Of a DNA stretch of 64,000 nucleotides, positions 44,899 to 52,673 are shown in pieces; the first letter of the stretch is position 1, and each line of letters opens with the position of its first letter. The position numbers were made by a program, and so were the translations under genes. Source of the DNA: Pseudomonas koreensis (GTDB taxonomy: Bacteria > Pseudomonadota > Gammaproteobacteria > Pseudomonadales > Pseudomonadaceae); NCBI RefSeq assembly GCF_025447595.1, contig NZ_JAOEJU010000027.1:1-64000 (forward strand), read 5' to 3'. The notes under the pieces are model-generated. The model did not search any database. It saw only the letters and a program-made list of their open reading frames with translations, and had not been told where the DNA came from.

Positions 44899-46080
44899 TT
44901 ACAGCTCTACAACAACAGCCTGGGAAGCACGGGTCGCCTTGGCACGAGCGGCCTCAATCGACTCGTCACGGGCCAACGCAACACCCATGCGGCGCTGACC
45001 ATTGACTTCAGGCTTGCCGAACAGGCGCAGCGCGGTATCCGGCTCGCTCAGTGCAGCGCCGAGGTTGGCGAATGCGGTCTGGGTCGACTGGCCTTCCACC
45101 AGAATTACCGCCGAAGCCGATGGGCCGAACTGACGGATCAGCGGCACCGGCAGACCAAGAATTGCCCGGGCGTGCAGGGCGAACTGCGACAGGTCCTGGG
45201 AAATCAGGGTCACCAGACCGGTGTCGTGCGGACGCGGCGACACTTCGCTGAACCACACCTGATCGCCCTTGATGAACAGCTCGACGCCGAACAGACCACG
45301 ACCACCCAACGCTTCAGTCACGGCTTTGGCAACGCGCTCGGATTCAGCCAGTGCGATCGGACTCATGGCTTGTGGCTGCCAGGATTCCTGGTAGTCACCC
45401 TTCTCCTGACGGTGACCGACAGGCGCACAGAACGTGGTGCCGCCGACATGACGCACGGTCAGCAGAGTGATTTCGTAATCGAAATCGATAAAGCCTTCGA
45501 TGATCACGCGACCTTTACCGGCGCGACCGCCCTCTTGGGCGTAATCCCAGGCTTTCTGCACGTCATCGGCGCTGCGCAGCAGGCTTTGGCCTTTGCCCGA
45601 CGAACTCATCACTGGTTTGACGACGCACGGGAAGCCAAGATCCTGAACGGCCTTGCTGTAATCCTCGAAAGTGTCGGCGAAGTGATACGGAGAAGTCGGC
45701 AGGTCCAGCTCTTCGGCGGCCAGACGACGGATGCCTTCGCGGTTCATGGTCAGTTGCGCAGCGCGAGCGGTCGGGATCACGGTGAAGCCTTCGGCTTCCA
45801 GTTCGACCAGAGTGGCGGTGGCGATGGCTTCGATTTCCGGCACGATGAAGTGCGGCTTCTCGGCTTCGATCACTGCACGCAGGGCGGCGCCGTCGAGCAT
45901 GTTGATCACGTGGCTGCGATGGGCAACCTGCATGGCCGGCGCATTGGCGTAGCGGTCAACGGCGATCACTTCAACGCCCAGGCGTTGCAGCTCGATTACC
46001 ACTTCCTTGCCCAACTCACCACAGCCACACAGCAATACGCGGGTCGCGGTCGGCGACAATGGAGTTCCGATACGGGTCAT
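44899..46080 (-). CDS. purT: Formate-dependent phosphoribosylglycinamide formyltransferase
   Basis: The product has 393 residues of ATP-grasp type. Signatures are LLCGCGELGKEVVIELQRLG, IVPEIEAIATATLVELE, PCVVKPVMSSSGKGQS, and EVSPRPHDTGLVTL. It makes formyl-GAR from GAR, formate and ATP, an alternative to PurN. It is a single gene. Confidence 0.97.
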   Translation of the reverse strand: MTRIGTPLSPTATRVLLCGCGELGKEVVIELQRLGVEVIAVDRYANAPAMQVAHRSHVINMLDGAALRAVIEAEKPHFIVPEIEAIATATLVELEAEGFTVIPTARAAQLTMNREGIRRLAAEELDLPTSPYHFADTFEDYSKAVQDLGFPCVVKPVMSSSGKGQSLLRSADDVQKAWDYAQEGGRAGKGRVIIEGFIDFDYEITLLTVRHVGGTTFCAPVGHRQEKGDYQESWQPQAMSPIALAESERVAKAVTEALGGRGLFGVELFIKGDQVWFSEVSPRPHDTGLVTLISQDLSQFALHARAILGLPVPLIRQFGPSASAVILVEGQSTQTAFANLGAALSEPDTALRLFGKPEVNGQRRMGVALARDESIEAARAKATRASQAVVVEL

Positions 46081-46180
46081 CTCAGGTCCTCAAAGAAGCG
46101 GATCATCGAGGAAAGCAACGCCAGACGCGCTTTCCATGGGGAGAAAGCGCGGCATTTTACATGAACCTGAGGGTTTGGCT

Positions 46181-46648
46181 TCAGCCGGCGACAGCCTGTT
46201 TGCGTTCACGCCAGGCCATGATCAGCCAGACCGCAGTAACGCCGGCGAACTTCGAGGCCAGCGCGGTGATCAGCACCGGCGGCGTCAGCAGGTCGATCAT
46301 GCCGAAGAAGATGAAGGTATCGAGGGGAATGCTCAGCGCCGAGCTGATCCACAAGCGGTCGCGCAGCGGGCGTTTGGTGATGGTGAACACCAGCCAGTCG
46401 ATGCACTCGGAGACCGCGAATGCCGTGGCGCTGGCCAGCGCAATCGACGGATCGGACGTGATATAGGACAGCACCAGCGCCGCCAGCATCGCCACGATCG
46501 CACCGTGGCCGAAACGGATCTGCACCATGTCGCGCAGCACGAACACCAGCCCGCCCCAGGCCGACCAGATGATGTCCAGGTGCGGCGCGGTGGAGAAGGC
46601 GAAGTTGATCAGCACGACGCTGCTGATGTAAGCGATGAGGAAAATCAT
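46181..46648 (-). CDS. VUT-family membrane transporter (YhhQ-like)
   Basis: The product has 155 residues with about five membrane helices. Family motifs are VQIRFGHGAIVAMLAALVLS and SECIDWLVFTITKRPLRDRL, followed by a PLDTFIFFG stretch. The E. coli member YhhQ imports the queuosine precursors preQ0 and preQ1; this one is shorter and may differ. I looked for a preQ1 riboswitch in the 64-nt leader and found none; there is only a small ACCTGT/ACAGGT hairpin before the start. Confidence 0.75.
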   Translation of the reverse strand: MIFLIAYISSVVLINFAFSTAPHLDIIWSAWGGLVFVLRDMVQIRFGHGAIVAMLAALVLSYITSDPSIALASATAFAVSECIDWLVFTITKRPLRDRLWISSALSIPLDTFIFFGMIDLLTPPVLITALASKFAGVTAVWLIMAWRERKQAVAG

Positions 46649-46712
46649 GGGCGTGACCTGTCAATTTGGCGCACAGGTTACTTCAGCCCTTCGATGACGC
46701 CAATCAAATCGG

Positions 46713-46928
46713 CTATTGCCCTGGCGTTTTGCCGATCATCCAGACCAGGCCACTGGCCTTCGCCCGCTCATGACAGAGCCCGAGTACAACCCGGCGCTCA
46801 TCATTCGTCATCCGGCTCCAGCGAGTGATCTCCTCGACCGTGCGCTGGCAACCGGTGCAAATGTCGTCCTCGTCCAGCGCGCAAATGCTCACGCACGGCG
46901 AGGCGACGGGTCTTTCCGGGGTTGTCAT
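46713..46928 (-). CDS. DUF1289 protein, Cys-rich
   Basis: The product has 71 residues. SPCVSICALDEDDICTGCQRT carries the four cysteines typical of DUF1289 and probably binds a metal or FeS cluster; EITRWSRMTNDERR follows. Function is unknown. The ATG overlaps the gamma-carbonic anhydrase stop by 4 nt, so the two are translated together. Confidence 0.9.
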   Translation of the reverse strand: MTTPERPVASPCVSICALDEDDICTGCQRTVEEITRWSRMTNDERRVVLGLCHERAKASGLVWMIGKTPGQ

Positions 46929-47449
46929 TCTTCCTGCTCGACCAGATCGCGCGCATAGCGCTGGGAGTTATGCACATAGTGCGCGGCACTGGCTTCGAGC
47001 ATCTTCTTCTGCGGCTCGGTGAGTTCACGCACGACCTTGCCCGGCGAGCCCATCACCAGTGAACCGTCAGGGATTTCCTTGCCTTCGCCGATCAGCGAGT
47101 TGGCGCCGATGATGCAGTTCTTGCCGATCTTCGCGCCATTGAGGATGACGGCGTTGATGCCGATCAGGCTGTAGTCGCCGACCGTGCAGCCATGGAGCAT
47201 GGCGTTGTGGCCGATGGTTACGCCGGTGCCGATGGTCAGCGGATACCCCATGTCGGTGTGCATCACTGTGCCGTCCTGCACGTTGCTGTTCTTGCCGATC
47301 AGGATCAGTTCGTTGTCACCGCGCAGGACGGCGTTGAACCAGACGTTGGCGCCCTCTTCCAGTTTGACCTTGCCCACCAGCACGGCATTGGGGGCGACCC
47401 AGCTCTGCGGATGGGTTTCGACACGGGCGTCGCCCAGGCGGTATTTCAT
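46925..47449 (-). CDS. Gamma-carbonic anhydrase family protein
   Basis: The product has 174 residues of left-handed beta-helix (hexapeptide repeats throughout, e.g. NAVLVGKVKLEEGANVWFNA). The metal-binding histidines are visible in MHTDMG and in GHNAMLHGC. Bacterial homologues (YrdA, PaaY-like) may hydrate CO2, or act as acyl-CoA thioesterase, but often show little activity. It is in operon with DUF1289. Confidence 0.9.
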   Translation of the reverse strand: MKYRLGDARVETHPQSWVAPNAVLVGKVKLEEGANVWFNAVLRGDNELILIGKNSNVQDGTVMHTDMGYPLTIGTGVTIGHNAMLHGCTVGDYSLIGINAVILNGAKIGKNCIIGANSLIGEGKEIPDGSLVMGSPGKVVRELTEPQKKMLEASAAHYVHNSQRYARDLVEQEE

Positions 47450-47513
47450 CTTGTTTTCCTCAGGGGCTCACGATGGCTGGCCATTCGAACGATGGCTTCA
47501 GGTATTGGTGCTT

Positions 47514-48113
47514 TCAAGTATTAATGAAAGTTTTAGGCGGCTGATGCAGGCTGATTCTGGCGTCATAGAGCAGGTTGATCAACTCGACGATCATGATCGC
47601 CGTCAGCCCCCAGATCTTGTATTCGCCGTAACGATAGCTCGGCACGTACCAACTGCGACCCTGATAGTCGATGCGGTGGGTATGTTCACGCGGGTCCTTG
47701 CGGAAGAACTCCAGCGGAACACTGAACACCGCAGCGATCTCGGCATCATTGGCCTGGTATTCGACAAAGTCCGGAATCACCCCGACATACGGCGTGACCT
47801 TGATGCCATGCAAGGAAATCAGCGGGCTGAGCGGACCGATCACTTCGACCAGTCCCGGTGGCAGGCCGATTTCTTCTTCGGCTTCACGCAGCGCGGTGAA
47901 GATCAGGTCTGGATCCTCCGGATCCCGTCGACCGCCGGGAAAGGCAACTTCGCCACCGTGGGTCGAGAGCCCGCTGGCGCGCAAGGTCAGGACAAGTTCA
48001 GGTTCGTCACTGCGAGTAATCGGCACTAGGACAGCGGCCTCGGGGAAACGCGTGTCGGTCTCCAGCGTGCGCGGCGTGTGATTGCTTACCCGGTGCAATA
48101 GCTCGTCCAGCAT
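47514..48113 (-). CDS. CoA pyrophosphatase (NudL-like Nudix hydrolase)
   Basis: The product has 199 residues. The Nudix box is complete (GGRRDPEDPDLIFTALREAE, then EEIGL), preceded by the NudL motif ALVPITRSDEPELVLTLRAS-like strand and STHGGEVAFPG. It is expected to cleave CoA and oxidised CoA to phosphopantetheine and 3',5'-ADP. It is transcribed leftward, probably with gamma-carbonic anhydrase 64 nt on. Confidence 0.9.
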   Translation of the reverse strand: MLDELLHRVSNHTPRTLETDTRFPEAAVLVPITRSDEPELVLTLRASGLSTHGGEVAFPGGRRDPEDPDLIFTALREAEEEIGLPPGLVEVIGPLSPLISLHGIKVTPYVGVIPDFVEYQANDAEIAAVFSVPLEFFRKDPREHTHRIDYQGRSWYVPSYRYGEYKIWGLTAIMIVELINLLYDARISLHQPPKTFINT

Positions 48114-48260
48114 AGGTGTTCTCGATCGGTGCCTTGCCCTGCATCATGCACCAATCAATGCGACCGCCCAAGCCCCGAACGGGCGTCATGTCGCGAAACG
48201 ACAACTTGCCGACTGCCACCGCTGCACGCCAAGATAGGCGCAGCATTCAGGAACCCCAGC

Positions 48261-48812
48261 ATGAAATTTTGCAGCCAGTGCGGCAACCCGGTCACCCAGC
48301 GCATTCCCGAAGGCGACTCGCGGCTGCGATTCGTCTGCGACAGCTGTCAGACCATTCATTACCAGAACCCCAACATCGTGGCCGGTTGTGTACCGACCTG
48401 GGGCAGCAAAGTGCTGCTGTGCCGCCGCGCCATCGAGCCTCGCCTCGGTTACTGGACGCTGCCCGCCGGCTTCATGGAGAACGGCGAGACCATCGAACAG
48501 GCCGCTATTCGCGAAACCGCCGAGGAAGCCTGCGCCCGGGTGCGTAACCTGAGCATTTACACCCTGATCGACGTGCCGCACATCAGCCAGGTCCATGTGT
48601 TTTTCCGCGCCGAGCTGGCGGATCTGGACTTCGCCGCCGGCCCCGAAAGCCTGGAAGTGCAACTGTTCGACGAAGCGGACATCCCTTGGGACGAGCTGGC
48701 TTTCCGCACGGTGGGCCGTACCTTAGAATGCTTCTTCGCTGATCGGCGCGCCGAGACCTACCCGGTTCGTTCGGAGTCGATACCGCCGCTCGCTCAACCG
48801 GTCATCACTTGA
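48261..48812 (+). CDS. Nudix hydrolase with N-terminal zinc ribbon
   Basis: The product has 183 residues from ATG 48261. Two CxxC pairs (CSQCGNP and CDSCQ) form a zinc ribbon at 4-30, and a Nudix domain follows: AGFMENGETIEQAAIRETAE. The box ends EEACA where the consensus has EExG, a change common in this family. Related Pseudomonas proteins are annotated as NudC-like or ADP-ribose pyrophosphatases; the substrate is unknown. It is divergent from the NudL-like gene. Confidence 0.88.
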   Translation: MKFCSQCGNPVTQRIPEGDSRLRFVCDSCQTIHYQNPNIVAGCVPTWGSKVLLCRRAIEPRLGYWTLPAGFMENGETIEQAAIRETAEEACARVRNLSIYTLIDVPHISQVHVFFRAELADLDFAAGPESLEVQLFDEADIPWDELAFRTVGRTLECFFADRRAETYPVRSESIPPLAQPVIT

Positions 48813-48918
48813 TTTCACCGCCAGCCTGCCGATAACCAGCGCACGCAGCTCGCGAAAGCGCCTGCATGACACCTATAAATAGATAACGTATCTGCTTCAT
48901 TCTTGGGGAATCGTTTCA

Positions 48919-49434
48919 ATGCGCTGGTTGCTTGCCCTGTTCTGCCTGTCGTTCGTCACCGTCTCCCAAGCGTCATTCGTGACCACCGTGACGCCTTCGA
49001 ACACCCCGCTCATCGAAAAAGTACTGGTGCTCAAATCGGCCCATCAACTGCAGTTGATCGCCGACGGCAAGCCACTCAAGAGCTATCGCATCTCCCTGGG
49101 CAAAGGCGCGAAAAAAGGCCCGAAGCTGATTGAAGGCGACAAACGCACACCGGAAGGTTTCTATTGGATCGACTGGCGCAAGACCAGCGACAAATTCAAC
49201 CTGTCGATGCACATCTCCTACCCGAACATCAGCGACTCCGCCCGCGCCCGCCGCGAAGGCGTCGAGCCTGGCGGAATGATCATGATCCACGGCACGCCGG
49301 ACTCCGAGGACAACCCGGAACAACTGTTCCACACCCTGGACTGGACCGATGGCTGCATCGCAATGCGCAACGTCGACATGCGCGAAGTCTGGAACCTGGT
49401 GCCGGACGGCACGATGATTGAAATCCGCCCCTGA
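48919..49434 (+). CDS. L,D-transpeptidase (YkuD family)
   Basis: The product has 171 residues with a signal peptide (MRWLLALFCLSFVTVSQA). The YkuD domain occupies ~35-170, with IHGTPDS and the catalytic DWTDGCIAMRN (Cys in S/D-x-GC-x-x-x-R/N). These periplasmic enzymes make 3-3 cross-links in peptidoglycan or attach lipoprotein. No LysM or PG-binding domain accompanies it. It is a single gene. Confidence 0.9.
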   Translation: MRWLLALFCLSFVTVSQASFVTTVTPSNTPLIEKVLVLKSAHQLQLIADGKPLKSYRISLGKGAKKGPKLIEGDKRTPEGFYWIDWRKTSDKFNLSMHISYPNISDSARARREGVEPGGMIMIHGTPDSEDNPEQLFHTLDWTDGCIAMRNVDMREVWNLVPDGTMIEIRP

Positions 49435-49519
49435 CTCTGTCATCCAGGGAGCACGCTCCCGAGGGGCCGCCAAACGGCCCTCTCTCCCGACCATTGGTCG
49501 CTCGCAAAAAAATAAATCA

Positions 49520-49598
49520 AAAAGATCGCAGCCTGCGGCAACGTCCGAACGGTGATACCACTTTCACCCGCCAGAACTGCCGCAGGCTGCGATCTTTT
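49520..49598. repeat. Long inverted repeat (AAAAGATCGCAGCCTGCGGCA type)
   Basis: A 21-nt arm at 49520-49540 and its perfect reverse complement at 49578-49598 enclose a 37-nt loop. The unit looks like a common dispersed palindrome of fluorescent pseudomonads. The loop contains one copy of the ATACCACTT motif found again before nagR. Confidence 0.85.
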
Positions 49599-49616
49599 GC
49601 TTTCCAGCCCTCACCT

Positions 49617-49710
49617 CTAATACCACTTCAAACCACCCACCCTGTAACACCCGAATCCAAAGGACTACAGGCCTTTCCGACGCGTTGACATGGTATGCAA
49701 GTGGTATTAG
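49617..49710. promoter_or_regulatory. Candidate NagR operator pair
   Basis: CTAATACCACTT (49617-49628) and its perfect reverse complement AAGTGGTATTAG (49699-49710) lie 70 nt apart just before the GntR-type regulator gene, and TGGTAT recurs at 49691. The motif suits a GntR/HutC-family repressor site. Binding by this regulator is inferred. Confidence 0.55.
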
Positions 49711-49766
49711 TTTTCGCCGAAATACCGAGCGACAACAATCCTATATCAGCGCCGGAAATGCCTTAC

Positions 49767-50498
49767 ATGAACGACCTCCACGCCCTACGTCCCGACGACT
49801 CCCAGCCGACGCCGCTGTACCTGCAACTGGCGCGCAACCTGGAAGCGGCGATCCATGCCGGCCAGTGGAAAGCCGAACAGGCGATGCCCTCGGAGCGCAA
49901 CCTCAGCGAAATGCTCGGAATCTCCCGGGTCACCGCCCGCAAGGCGCTGGAAGTCCTGCTCGATCAAGGTTTGATTCGCCGCCTGCAAGGTTCCGGCACC
50001 TTCATCACCCCGCGCCTTGAGCAACCGCTGTCGCGCCTGTCGGGTTTCAGCGAGATGCTGCGCCTCAAGGGCTTCGTGCCCAGTTCGCATTGGCTCGAGC
50101 GTGAGGTCACCCTGCCCACCCACGAAGAACTGATCCGACTGGGCCTGTCGCCTAACGACAAGGTCGCGCGCATGAAACGCCTGCGCAAAGCCGACGACAC
50201 CGTGATGGCCATCGAGATGAGCACCCTGCCCGCCTCGATCATGCCCAAGCCACAGGTGGTGGGCGATTCCCTCTACGAACACCTCGACAGCATCGGCAAA
50301 CCGATCGTGCGTGCCTTGCAGCACATCCAGGCAATCAACGCCTCGGACGAGTTCGCCGCTCTCGTCGGCATCGCCCCCGGCACCGCGATGCTGCTGATGA
50401 CCCGGGTCGGCTACCTGGAAGACAACACGCCGATCGAAGTCACCGACACCTATTGCCGCAACGACTACTACGACTTTGTTGCAGAGCTTCGCCGCTGA
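49767..50498 (+). CDS. nagR: GntR/HutC-family regulator of GlcNAc use
   Basis: The product has 243 residues from ATG 49767. An N-terminal winged helix (PLYLQLARNLEAAIHAGQW, then MPSERNLSEMLGISRVTARK) is followed by a UTRA ligand domain (~95-235, ending VTDTYCRNDYYDFVAEL). UTRA regulators of this kind sense GlcN-6-P or GlcNAc-6-P and derepress the nag genes, which begin 30 nt later. The candidate operators lie upstream. Confidence 0.9.
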   Translation: MNDLHALRPDDSQPTPLYLQLARNLEAAIHAGQWKAEQAMPSERNLSEMLGISRVTARKALEVLLDQGLIRRLQGSGTFITPRLEQPLSRLSGFSEMLRLKGFVPSSHWLEREVTLPTHEELIRLGLSPNDKVARMKRLRKADDTVMAIEMSTLPASIMPKPQVVGDSLYEHLDSIGKPIVRALQHIQAINASDEFAALVGIAPGTAMLLMTRVGYLEDNTPIEVTDTYCRNDYYDFVAELRR

Positions 50499-50528
50499 TC
50501 AGCAGCCAGGCCAAACGAGAGAAGCGAA

Positions 50529-51635
50529 ATGTCCGAAGACAACATCCTTACCGCTGACGGCTGGATTCGCGGCCGGCTGATCCACGAACACGGCAGAGTC
50601 GTGTCGATCGACGGCGTGCCTTGCGATCCGGCGACCAATGACTTGCCGTATCTGCTGCCGGGTTTCATCGACCTGCACGTCCACGGCGGTGGCGGCAAGG
50701 ACATCATGGAAGGCGCCAGCGCGTTCGAGACCATCACCAAGACCCACGTGCGCTTCGGCACCACCTCGCTGCTGGCCACCACCATGACCGCGCCGAGTGC
50801 CGAGATTGCCAGCGTGCTCAAGGAGGTCGGCGAGTTCTGCGAGCAGCGTCCGAAAGGTGCCGCCCGAGTCCTCGGCGTTCACCTCGAAGGCCCGTACATC
50901 AATCCCGGCAAGCTCGGCGCCCAGCCGAACTTCGCCCACACCGCGTTGATGGCTGAGGTCGAAGACTATCTGGCACTCGCGCCAATCCGGGTGATTACCA
51001 TCGCGCCGGAAATCGCCGGCCATGACGGTTTGATTCGTGAACTCAGCAGCCGGGGCATCCGCATGCAGATCGGCCACACCCTCGGCAGTTACGAGGAAGG
51101 CGTCGCCGCCCTCGAAGCTGGCGCCACCAGTTTCACCCACCTTTACAACGCCATGAGCCCGCTGCATCACCGCGAACCGGGCATCGTCGGCGCGGCACTG
51201 GCCCACGCCAAATTCGCCGAGCTGATTCCGGATCTGCTGCACGTACACCCGGGTGCAATCCGCGTCGCCCTGCGCTCGATTCCGTGCCTGTACTGCGTCA
51301 CTGATTCGACCGCCGCTGCCGGCATGCCCGACGGCGAGTACAAGCTCGGCAGCCACACCGTCACCAAATGCCTGGGCGGCGTGCGCCTGCCCGACGGCAC
51401 CTTGGCCGGCAGCACCCTGACCATGGATCAGGCCCTGCGCAACCTGGTGAAGATCGGTTTGCCGATCGCCGAGGCCTCGCAACGTCTTTCGCAATTCCCC
51501 GCCGACTACCTCGGCATCACCGAACGCGGGCGCCTTGAACCAGGCGCCTGGGCCGACTGCGTGCGGCTGGATCGCTCACTCACACTGACCGCCGTCATGG
51601 TCGAAGGAGAAGACATTGACTTCAAAAATGCTTGA
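50529..51635 (+). CDS. nagA: N-acetylglucosamine-6-phosphate deacetylase
   Basis: The product has 368 residues. The metal-dependent amidohydrolase motifs are LPGFIDLHVHGGGGKD, the catalytic site VHLEGPYINPGKLGAQ, and TSFTHLYNAMSPLHHREPG. It removes acetate from GlcNAc-6-P to give GlcN-6-P in the cytoplasm. The last 20 nt overlap the start of the next gene. Confidence 0.95.
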   Translation: MSEDNILTADGWIRGRLIHEHGRVVSIDGVPCDPATNDLPYLLPGFIDLHVHGGGGKDIMEGASAFETITKTHVRFGTTSLLATTMTAPSAEIASVLKEVGEFCEQRPKGAARVLGVHLEGPYINPGKLGAQPNFAHTALMAEVEDYLALAPIRVITIAPEIAGHDGLIRELSSRGIRMQIGHTLGSYEEGVAALEAGATSFTHLYNAMSPLHHREPGIVGAALAHAKFAELIPDLLHVHPGAIRVALRSIPCLYCVTDSTAAAGMPDGEYKLGSHTVTKCLGGVRLPDGTLAGSTLTMDQALRNLVKIGLPIAEASQRLSQFPADYLGITERGRLEPGAWADCVRLDRSLTLTAVMVEGEDIDFKNA

Positions 51636-52638
51636 GGAGGCGCTGTCCTCGTTCGAGGCCGTGCAAGCCCAACTGCAACAGCTCGACCCGCAAATGATCG
51701 AGATCGCCGGGCGCCTGCGCCGTCAGCCGCCGCAAGTGGCGATGACCGTTGCCCGTGGCAGCTCCGATCATGCGGCGAGCTACTTCGCTTACCTGACGAT
51801 GCAGCAACTCGGCGTACCAGTGGCGTCGCTGCCGATGTCGGTGGTGACCATGCAGCAGGCGCCGTTGAAGGTCAGCGGTCAGGTTGCGTTCGCGTTCTCC
51901 CAATCGGGCCAGAGCCCGGATCTGGTCAACAGCCTGCGTCTGCTGCGCAAGCGCGGTGCCCTCAGCGTGTCGATGGTCAACGCCGCCGATTCGCCGCTGG
52001 AAGCTGCCTGTGAATTCAGCCTGCCATTGCTGGCCGGCACCGAAAGCAGCGTCGCCGCGACCAAGAGTTTCATCGCCACCCTCAGCGCCAGCGCCCGTCT
52101 GATCGCGCACTGGAAAGAAGACAGCGAATTGCTGGAAGCGCACAACGCCCTGCCCGAAGGCCTGCGCGAAGCCGCGCAACAGGACTGGAGCCCGGCCATC
52201 GACGCCCTGCGCGATTGCGAACGGTTGATGGTGATCGGCCGTGGCGCCGGTTTCGCCATTGCCCAGGAAGCCGCACTGAAATTCAAGGAAACCTCGGCGA
52301 TCCAGGCCGAAGCCTTCAGCAGCGCCGAAGTCCGTCACGGCCCGATGGCCCTGATCGACGAACACTACCCATTGCTGGTGTTCGCCCCGCGCGGTGCCGA
52401 ACAGGCCGGCCTGCTGAGCCTGGCAGCCGAGATGCGCCAGCGTGGCGCCCGGGTGCTGCTGGCCGCGCCAGACGACGTCAGCGAACGCGACCTGACCCTG
52501 AGCCGTGCCGAGCATCCGGCCCTCGATCCGATCCTGGCGATCCAGAGTTTCTACGTGATGGCGGCCGGTCTGGCCGTGGCCCGTGGCATGGACCCGGATC
52601 AGCCGCGACACCTGAGCAAAGTCACCCGTACGCACTGA
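51616..52638 (+). CDS. nagB: SIS-domain glucosamine-6-phosphate deaminase (NagB-II)
   Basis: The product has 340 residues, starting at a TTG (51616) with AAGGAG ahead; ATG 51628 is a second choice. It has two SIS domains (VARGSSDHAASYFAYL, SQSGQSPDLVNSLR, GRGAGFAIAQEAALKFKETS), and is related to the isomerase half of GlmS but without the glutaminase part. In Shewanella and Pseudomonas this type replaces classical NagB, turning GlcN-6-P into fructose-6-P and ammonia. It is coupled to nagA. Confidence 0.92.
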   Translation: MTSKMLEEALSSFEAVQAQLQQLDPQMIEIAGRLRRQPPQVAMTVARGSSDHAASYFAYLTMQQLGVPVASLPMSVVTMQQAPLKVSGQVAFAFSQSGQSPDLVNSLRLLRKRGALSVSMVNAADSPLEAACEFSLPLLAGTESSVAATKSFIATLSASARLIAHWKEDSELLEAHNALPEGLREAAQQDWSPAIDALRDCERLMVIGRGAGFAIAQEAALKFKETSAIQAEAFSSAEVRHGPMALIDEHYPLLVFAPRGAEQAGLLSLAAEMRQRGARVLLAAPDDVSERDLTLSRAEHPALDPILAIQSFYVMAAGLAVARGMDPDQPRHLSKVTRTH

Positions 52639-52673
52639 GTCCGAACCGAACGTTTTCCTGATGAGACCGAGCC

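Noticed and set aside
46649..46712. PreQ1 riboswitch before the VUT transporter
   Set aside because: The leader is too short and lacks the conserved pseudoknot elements; only a small ACCTGT/ACAGGT hairpin is present.
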